The position numbers were made by a program, and so were the translations under genes. Below, piece after piece: positions 57,565-64,000 of a DNA stretch of 64,000 nt (position 1 is its first letter; each line of letters begins with the position of its first letter). The notes below the pieces were generated by a model. The model was not told where the DNA came from, searched no databases, and saw only the letters and a program-made list of their open reading frames with translations. Origin of the DNA: Harmonia axyridis (taxonomy: Eukaryota > Arthropoda > Insecta > Coleoptera > Coccinellidae); contig NC_059503.1 of assembly GCF_914767665.1 (NCBI RefSeq), positions 58,918,352-58,982,351 of the forward strand, read 5' to 3'.

Positions 57565-58529
57565 CACTACGTCGTAGATTTACTAGAAATGTGACAAGAC
57601 AACCAATTAGTACTGATTTGTTAGATAGGTTTTGTTTTGCATAAATATTGTTATATGATTAACGATAATAGGGAATAATAATAAAAGCCACTCTAAATCT
57701 CTGATAATAAATTATGATAGTAGTGAGAGTAGATATAGATAGCCGCGAAAGTGCATTGTATACAGTCTTTATGAATGATTATTTGATCGGCTTATGAAAT
57801 GTTCGTCACCGCTTTTCACCAATAGTCTGGAAACTATTCTATATTATATAACCAACAATTATTAATTGTGTATGAATTCCCATTCAAATTTCGCAAATTC
57901 TTTGTTCTTTGTTTCCGTCGAAAGTATGATGCCTCGAAAATATTCTAGGCATGTAATTAGGTAGTAAGTAAGTAAACTGAAATTATTTCAAAGTCCATTG
58001 TATGATGATTGATATAAATAACCTTCTGAGGAATAACTGTAGTAGAATCGTTCAGAACAAAACAGAATTTTTTAATTTAATGGACTTAGCGATTTGTTTT
58101 GGAGAAATGGATTTGATTTACAGCCTTTAACATTCAAGGATATAATAGATCTCAAAAAGCAGTACCGGCATAAAAATAGTAGACAACATGTGGCATCCCG
58201 TTTCCGAAGATTCCTGAGATCAGTGATGTCGACGATGTCGTGAAACAACACTATTTGATCTACAGAAACTTATGCATTTCTATTCGATTTTCGATCCATA
58301 CCATATCTAGACTTTTCGATTTGAAGTTACATTCTTTAGGATCTGTAGAGATAAGAAGATTCACATTTGTGTTTGCGGGAAAATTTTCCATTTTATTGAC
58401 CGATTGGGGATTAAACACATTATGAATTCGGAATTTTTCATGATTAAATGGTTTCATCATTCAGATTAAGGTAGTCCGACAAATGTAAAGGCGAAAAAGC
58501 AAGGCTGAAACATAAAAAAATCGTTTGTA
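57565..58529. other. Upstream of TANGO2
   Basis: Promoter side of TANGO2 and unrecognised intergenic DNA. The opposing short frames at 58240-58460 overlap each other and show no motif. Confidence 0.4.
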
Positions 58530-59140
58530 ACCATTTGCATAAGGCTGTTTTCAAGTAGAAGCTCGATGTATGGGTATTTTACGAGTTAACGCAAAAAACT
58601 CATGGACCGAATTTCCATCTACAAATCCCTGCTGAATCGCAACAAAATCGACCCATTTTTGAAGCGGTTAGTGACTGGTGATAAAAATGGACCACTCACG
58701 ACAACGTCAAGCAAAAACGGTCGTGGTCGAAACGTGGTGAGCCGTCGAAAACGTTGACCAAGCTAGAATTGACGGTAAGACGGTTTTGCTGTGCGTTTCG
58801 TGAGTTGGACCAGTTAGGTTCGACAACGTCAAGTGAAAACGATTATGGGATTGACGTCCAGGAAGGTTTTGCTCTGTATTTGGTGGGATTGGAGGGAAAT
58901 TATCTACTATATGAGCTGCTTCCTTACGGTAAAACTGTTAACTAGGAACTGTACTATCAACAGTTGGACCTCCTGAAGGAATAATCGCCCAGAAGCGGCC
59001 AGCTTTGGCCAATAGGAGAGGAATTGTATTCCATCAGGACAACGCCAGGCCACACACATCGATAGTGACTAGCCGGGAGCTTGGTTGGGAGGTTCTTATG
59101 CATCCACCTAATAGTACGGACCTGGAACCAGGTGAATTCA
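58530..59140 (+). pseudogene. mariner (mauritiana-type) transposase remnant
   Basis: The plus-strand DNA encodes, across several frames, KLDVWVFYELTQK, MDRISIYKSLLNRNKIDPFL with KRLVTGD (first catalytic Asp region), then KRSWSKRGEPSKT and a LLPYGKTVN stretch. It ends with a damaged FHQDNARPHTS box and VLMHPPNS. The order matches mauritiana-type mariner proteins. An internal near-duplication of the GTCAAG(C/T)(A/G)AAAACG(G/A)T region occurs at 58705 and 58827. Frameshifts and stops make it inactive. A foldback MITE begins just after it. Confidence 0.8.
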
Positions 59141-59163
59141 ATATGTTCCTCTCCATGGCGACC

Positions 59164-59628
59164 AATACGCTCTATTAGTGATGACGTCACACACCGCCAT
59201 TTTAGTCCTTCTGTAAGTGTTCGGAATCCGAACAAACAAATTGTCATTCGAATTAGTACGTTGTCGTTAAAGAAATTGGCTTATTTTGATGAATACGATT
59301 ATTTAAGGAACGATTTTACTATTAATTGATAGACAGAAGGTACGAGATTAATGCCAGTAAGTTCGAACTTGAAGTTCAACTAATAAACACGGCTTTTTAC
59401 AAAAACTGGGGAATGATTCAGGATTCAAACTTACTGGTATTAACCTCGTTCTTTCTGTCTATCAATTAATACCGAAATCGTTCCTCAAATACTCTCATTT
59501 ATGAAAATAAGCCAATTTCTTCAACCTACACCGTACTAATTTGAATGACAATTTATTTGTTTGAATTCCGAATACTGACAGCAGAACCAAAAATGGCGGT
59601 GTGTGACGTCACACTAATAGAGCGTATT
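59164..59628. mobile_element. Foldback MITE with long inverted arms
   Basis: The left arm starts AATACGCTCTATTAGTGATG; the right, reversed, starts AATACGCTCTATTAGTGTGA. Both continue through CGTCACACACCGCCATTTT, AAACAAATAAATTGTCATTC-like, AAGAAATTGGCTTATTTT and AATTGATAGACAGAA to TACTGGCATTAA-like sequence. Each arm is about 190 bases around a spacer of about 60 bases (59365-59425). No coding capacity. A single RNA through it would form a long hairpin. Confidence 0.88.
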
Positions 59629-60147
59629 TTGCTGGTGAAAAATTCAACAGAGGCTTGTGAAAATCGACTGTCTTAATTTTTTGCAAATTGGGATGAGGGC
59701 TTCTATGACAGAGGCATAATGATATTATCTTAAAAATGGCAAGTAATCAAACAAAAGGACGCATATTTGTCCTAAATCGGATCATTCTAATTACGGTAAT
59801 TGAAGCCTTGTTTATTGAAATTATTGAAGTTATTCCGGTAGCTATCACCTACGCCTCTGACCCAGGGCATTTGATACTTGAGAAACTAATTCAGTTTAGA
59901 TAGAAGGTATAATGTATATTCATCCCTACCTGATACGCTCCTGTATTGACCTTACGTCAGCAATCCGGCACAGCTCTGTCTTCCTGAGGCGTTTGACCTT
60001 GAACCGACCAATAGCAATTGAGAATTATTATTCCCAGAATCTAGAGGGCTAGATTGTTCCAACGAATATTGTGTTTCAGCGTTCATTCCGATCCGATGCA
60101 CGCTTCGCTTGGTTACCAGTAGTGAAAATCGTGTTTTGATTGACAAA
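59629..60147. other. Region upstream of the hAT ORF
   Basis: Non-coding DNA that probably holds the 5' part of the hAT element. I searched for CAG-type terminal repeats on both sides of the ORF and found no convincing pair. Confidence 0.4.
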
Positions 60148-62253
60148 ATGGATTTGATTTCGAAATATAAGAACTTTCCCAGTATGAGCATTGATGAACA
60201 ACTAGAAATTAAACGCAATGGACGACCTATGCCTAACTTGAATTTCGAAGTGTCTTCTTCAAGTCGTGGAAAAAACTATACAAGAAAATTCAATACAAAT
60301 ATTTATGAGAAATACGAGTGGATATGTGGCTGTGAAATAAAAAATCGACTTTATTGTTTTGTATGTGTCCTTTTTGGTGGTGAAGAACATTGGACTGTAT
60401 TTGGTATTGATGATTTAGTGCATATTGCTGAAAAGGCCAGATCGCATGGAATCTCCAAACAACATCTCACAAATCAAATGCAATTGACTTTATTAGGAAA
60501 AGAAAATATTCAAGAACAGCTGGACACTGCATATTGGACTAACATCGCAATTCATAATGAAAAAATTGCTAAAAACAGGTTTCTACTATCCAAAATTATA
60601 GACGCTATTAAATTTTGTGGTACATTCGAACTGGCACTTCAGAGTCACGACGAAAGTGAAAATTCTTTAAATCCAGACATTTTTCAAGACATTACGAGAG
60701 GTATCGTCAATTATACGGCAGAAATTGACAAAAGCTTAAAAGAACATTTGGATCGATCAACTGTATTTGAAGGGTCATCTGAAGAAATTCAAAAAGACTT
60801 GTTGGATTGTATTTTCGAAGTCTATAGAGAAGTTATTTCAACAGAAATACGAAATACGGATTTTCTAGGAATAATGGCTTATGAAACAACAGATGCTGCA
60901 TCGAAGTTGTACACGGTTTTAATCCTTCGCTACGTCAAGTGTGGTAAACCAGTCGAAAGATTTTGGGGATTTTTTTCGAGCGAACACCAAACAGTTGAAG
61001 ATCTTAGTCGCCAAATCTTGAAAGAAATCGAACCATTAGTTGCTGAAAATCCCAATAAATTAGTTGCACAAACATATGACGGGTCAGCTGTAATGACTGG
61101 AAAACGGGGAATACAATCTAGAATTAAGGAAAAATATCCCATTGCTCATTTTGTGCACTGTTTTGCCGATCAATTGAATTATATAATGAGTCAGGCAGCT
61201 TCACGAAATAATGATGTCCGTTTGTTTTTTGGAAATTTAAGTGAAATTGAAAAATTCTTCTCGAATCAACATGTTTCTTCTTTTCTTGATGTGAAACCCA
61301 AGTCCACATCTTCAAAATGGAACTTCAAAAGTCGGATAGTAAACGTAGTTTTCGAAAACAAAGAAGAACTCCTGGAGTGTCTGGAGACAATTGAGGAATC
61401 ATCTGGTGTGATAATAGCAATTAAAATCAAAGCAGGTGCAATCCGAAGACTTCTACAGGAAAAGTCGTTTATTTTTTGGCTTACATTTTTCCATTATGTA
61501 ATGTTGGAAGTGGATATTTTCTACAACGAACTACAAAAACGTATTATCGATTCTGTAGAAATAAGTAGATCATTAAGAAAATTCAAGGAGTGTATAAACG
61601 ACATAAAAAATATTAAAATCTATGATATTTTGAATGAAGCTAAAGATTCACACGTTATAGAAACTAAAAGAAGAAAACTAAATGAAGACATTTGGACGGA
61701 GTCTGTGATTGAAGTATGTGATGTCATCATCAACGTGGCAGAAGATCGTTTTGCGTATACTAATCAATTGAATGCAGTTAACTTATTCCTTTGTGAAAGA
61801 TTCGAGTGGTACGACTGTGCATTTCCACAAGAATTTTTTGTGAGAACCATGGAGTCGTACCCAATTTTCGAAAAAAGAAGGCTAAAGACAGAGCTATCTA
61901 TTTTATATTCTAGCATTGAATATCGTAGTTTTTCCTCATGTGCAGTGCTCCTCAGTTTTTTATTCGAAAATAACCTTCAGGAGGTTTTTACAGAAACAAT
62001 TAAATTGTTACAAATACTTGTCACAATACCGATGACCACCGTAGAGGCAGAAAGAAATGTTTCTTCGTTGAATAGGATTAAAACATTTTTGGAGAGTACC
62101 ATGTCACAGGATCGACTGAATGCTTTAGGGTGTTTGTCAATAGAGCAAAAACTTATTCGCTCTGTACCGGAATTTAATGAAAGAGTTATTGACAAGTTCG
62201 CTATAAAGAAAGATATTGACATATTGACTTATTGTTCAAGAAGAATTGAATAA
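60148..62253 (+). CDS. hAT superfamily transposase (ZMYM1-like, DUF4371 type), intact
   Basis: A single uninterrupted frame of 701 aa starting at the ATG at 60148; an upstream TTG extension of 13 codons is not needed. The N-terminal TTF-type zinc-binding region reads EWICGCEIKNRLYCFVCVLF. The DUF4371/RNase H-like region has DITRGIVNYTAEIDKSL, FLGIMAYETTDAASK and LVAQTYDGSAVMTGKRGIQ, whose Asp residues are likely catalytic. The middle reads HFVHCFADQLNYIMSQAA. The C-terminal HATC dimerisation block is TIPMTTVEAERNVSSLNRIK, then MSQDRLNALGCLSIE. The full length and all blocks are retained. It may be an active transposon or a recent domesticate. Bounding TIRs were not found. Confidence 0.92.
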   Translation: MDLISKYKNFPSMSIDEQLEIKRNGRPMPNLNFEVSSSSRGKNYTRKFNTNIYEKYEWICGCEIKNRLYCFVCVLFGGEEHWTVFGIDDLVHIAEKARSHGISKQHLTNQMQLTLLGKENIQEQLDTAYWTNIAIHNEKIAKNRFLLSKIIDAIKFCGTFELALQSHDESENSLNPDIFQDITRGIVNYTAEIDKSLKEHLDRSTVFEGSSEEIQKDLLDCIFEVYREVISTEIRNTDFLGIMAYETTDAASKLYTVLILRYVKCGKPVERFWGFFSSEHQTVEDLSRQILKEIEPLVAENPNKLVAQTYDGSAVMTGKRGIQSRIKEKYPIAHFVHCFADQLNYIMSQAASRNNDVRLFFGNLSEIEKFFSNQHVSSFLDVKPKSTSSKWNFKSRIVNVVFENKEELLECLETIEESSGVIIAIKIKAGAIRRLLQEKSFIFWLTFFHYVMLEVDIFYNELQKRIIDSVEISRSLRKFKECINDIKNIKIYDILNEAKDSHVIETKRRKLNEDIWTESVIEVCDVIINVAEDRFAYTNQLNAVNLFLCERFEWYDCAFPQEFFVRTMESYPIFEKRRLKTELSILYSSIEYRSFSSCAVLLSFLFENNLQEVFTETIKLLQILVTIPMTTVEAERNVSSLNRIKTFLESTMSQDRLNALGCLSIEQKLIRSVPEFNERVIDKFAIKKDIDILTYCSRRIE

Positions 62254-62706
62254 GATATTTCTATACGAGAATATTTTATAGCGGATGATAATATCAAGGA
62301 TATAAAATTCCACGAACATCAAGTAAAACTTGTCGAAAACAGTAAGAGCTCAGTCAAAGTAAATATAGGAGATAATCTAATACATAATATATGTTTAGAA
62401 ACACTGAAAATGATTTTTTTTAGTTTTATCAATATAATTCCTTCAAACAAACATGTGTCAATTCCAATAACCTTCACTTCATTATGAATATTAAAATAAA
62501 AGTTAACCAAAATAAAACTCAATAAATACCTACCTCACATGAACCAAGGGCCTAGATCTTCTTATTTCTTGGGGGGTAATCGAAAAAAAAATTTTTGACG
62601 ACAACATGTAATGTGAGAAAAAAGGTTTGATAACGAAGTTTGAACCACAAGTTACTCGAAATAATAGAATTTTTTTGATTACCGATTCGATTGTTCTTAC
62701 CTTATA
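62254..62706. other. Downstream of the hAT ORF
   Basis: Non-coding. GGGCCTAGATC then TTGGGGGGTAATCG at 62547-62580 could be part of a hAT-like end, but no partner was found upstream of the ORF. Confidence 0.35.
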
Positions 62707-63055
62707 TAGGGTGTTCTTAAATTGTAAGTAAGAAGAAAAATGAGAGATTCCTTGAAAATTTTCAAGAATAAAATGTCCTATACGCTTGGCCCACAAACGC
62801 TTTGTTTTATAAATAAAGGGTGTTCTTGTACTCCTACTTTCTTGAGATGCTTATAACATTTTATGAAACCTTTGTAAATATTCTAAACAGATTGGTTGAA
62901 TAAGTACCAACACTTTTATTCATCACAGCTTAAGAAAAACTTGAACTTTAACATCTGTATCTGTATCTGTTATAAAAATTTATTATCCAATAAATCATGT
63001 CATAGGACTTTATTTGATTATTGTTCGTTTGAACCTCCAATTAAGGAACACCCTG
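62707..63055. mobile_element. CAGGGTG-type MITE, third copy
   Basis: The left end AGGGTGTTCTTAAATTG follows TATAT. The right end, reversed, is CAGGGTGTTCCTTAATTGGA. Near the left end the phrase GTCCTATACGCTTGGCCCAC matches GTCCTATAAACCTGGGCCCG in the copy at 44259. The interior of this copy differs from the other two. No coding capacity. Confidence 0.75.
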
Positions 63056-64000
63056 AATAGTCAATTTAAAATGGGTGTTTTCTCAAATAAATTGCAATTT
63101 GAATTGAACACATTAAATTGTAAAACATAGCATAGACAATTTTTCGATGCGAATAACTAGCTCAGTTCTTCGATAACTGCAGTATTAAAATTTTGTGACA
63201 AAAATCATACACGGCAAAGCAAGGGGGACACCGACAAAGCGGGTGGATAAAGGAAAATAATAAACCTCGGACATAGACGTACTCGTTGTGCAATAAAAGT
63301 AATCATCTTGAAGGCGAAAATAAACTTATAAACCGTAAAAGGTTCCGATTTTTTGCTGTCGTGTCGATTTTAAAGAAAGGTAGATATATTATTGGTTCAT
63401 TTTATGGAAAAATTTTCGTTCTTCGTCTTTGAGAAAATCCTATTTCATATTTTGGAAACCTTGGGGGGGTGGCTCAGTTATCCCCAGTACCCCCTATTTC
63501 TACGTCCTTGATATGAACAGAAATTGGGAGTTTCCAATTTTCTCTTTTCATTTCAATAGCTCTTCTTGATGGGCCTGCGTGAAAAAGTTTCATCAAGGGA
63601 TGTTGTTTGGTAGAATTAATACTATTTACTGCAGCACAATCGGGTATTGTAAAAATGTATTTGATCTAAAAAAATAGCATCTTCTTTCATCGAAGTTATG
63701 GCTTTGATATCATATACTAGCTAAAGAACCGAAGATTTTAGAGTAATTCAAATAACAAATCATATAAGAAAATGTAAGAAACATCCATATATAAAAAATA
63801 CTACTTACCACCTTAGCTGAGAAGACTCCAGACAAGGAAAGTTTGATATTGAAGGGATACTAGGCCAAAAGTATCCGTTTCAGATAACAATGATGCCATA
63901 AATTTACTTACTTTCTCACTAAATGGCCCTTATATTTTGAATGAAATCCCAAAATCAGGTGAAATAGAAGAATTTTTCCTGAAAATGTCGGATGAGCCAA
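63056..64000. other. Intergenic, little recognised
   Basis: A phrase at 63460-63510 (GGGGGGGTGGCTC ... CCCCTATTTCTACGTCCTTG) resembles the end of a ZMYM-type hAT element read in reverse, which often has a CGTAG followed by a G-run. No matching other end was found. No gene seen up to the window edge. Confidence 0.4.

Noticed and set aside
60109..60147. Thirteen-codon extension of the hAT ORF
   Set aside because: It would need a TTG start. The ATG at 60148 gives a normal N-terminus.
1..64000. CRISPR arrays, operons, bacterial-type genes or toxin systems
   Set aside because: No regularly spaced direct repeats and no prokaryotic gene arrangement. All host genes are spliced and eukaryotic.

Overview
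The window is an AT-rich animal nuclear genome segment with short spliced exons, GT-AG introns, introns of 50 bases to 7 kb, and many transposable-element remains. The genes and element families (ZAD zinc finger gene, mariner, Jockey and R1-like LINEs, RTE-like fragment) point to an insect. A beetle is my best guess, but that is inference. Apart from the transposon ORFs, seven complete host genes could be rebuilt exon by exon, all with consistent splice phases, plus the last exon of an eighth.

Layout of host genes: last exon of a trypsin-like serine protease (+, 2782-2976); ELL-associated factor EAF (+, 8552-10216, 339 aa); chondroitin sulfate synthase/polymerizing-factor family glycosyltransferase (-, 12558-15934, 738 aa); DNA polymerase beta (+, 16227-19927, 343 aa); ZAD-C2H2 zinc finger protein (-, 20561-21888, 423 aa); UQCR10, a small complex III subunit (-, 26406-26678, 59 aa); USP32-type ubiquitin protease (+, 27163-52800, 20 exons, 1691 aa); TANGO2 (-, 55774-57564, 273 aa). 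Two pairs are head to head: the chondroitin gene with polymerase beta (292 bases between start codons) and UQCR10 with USP32 (484 bases).

The rest is mostly transposable elements, often nested. A mariner copy (992-2300) lies just upstream of the protease exon. A decayed R1/I-group LINE (about 3785-7720) is interrupted by a 1135-bp hAT element with perfect TIRs and an 8-bp target duplication. A 5'-truncated Jockey-type LINE with an 11-bp target duplication sits 35 bases upstream of a polymerase beta splice acceptor. USP32 introns hold a 1.39-kb foldback element, a transposon carrying an internal LINE RNase H fragment, a young 5'-truncated LINE copy, a nearly full-length LINE with an intact 976-codon ORF2, two copies of a CAGGGTG-type MITE, and a PIF/Harbinger-like MITE. 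The right end has a broken mariner, a foldback MITE, and a 701-aa uninterrupted hAT transposase.

The host genes do not form a shared pathway: they cover transcription elongation, glycosaminoglycan synthesis, base excision repair, respiration, deubiquitination and a TANGO2-type function. I see no CRISPR array, operon or clearly new multi-gene system. The most unusual items are the element-element and element-splice-site arrangements and a 55-bp near-perfect hairpin at 11756-11870.
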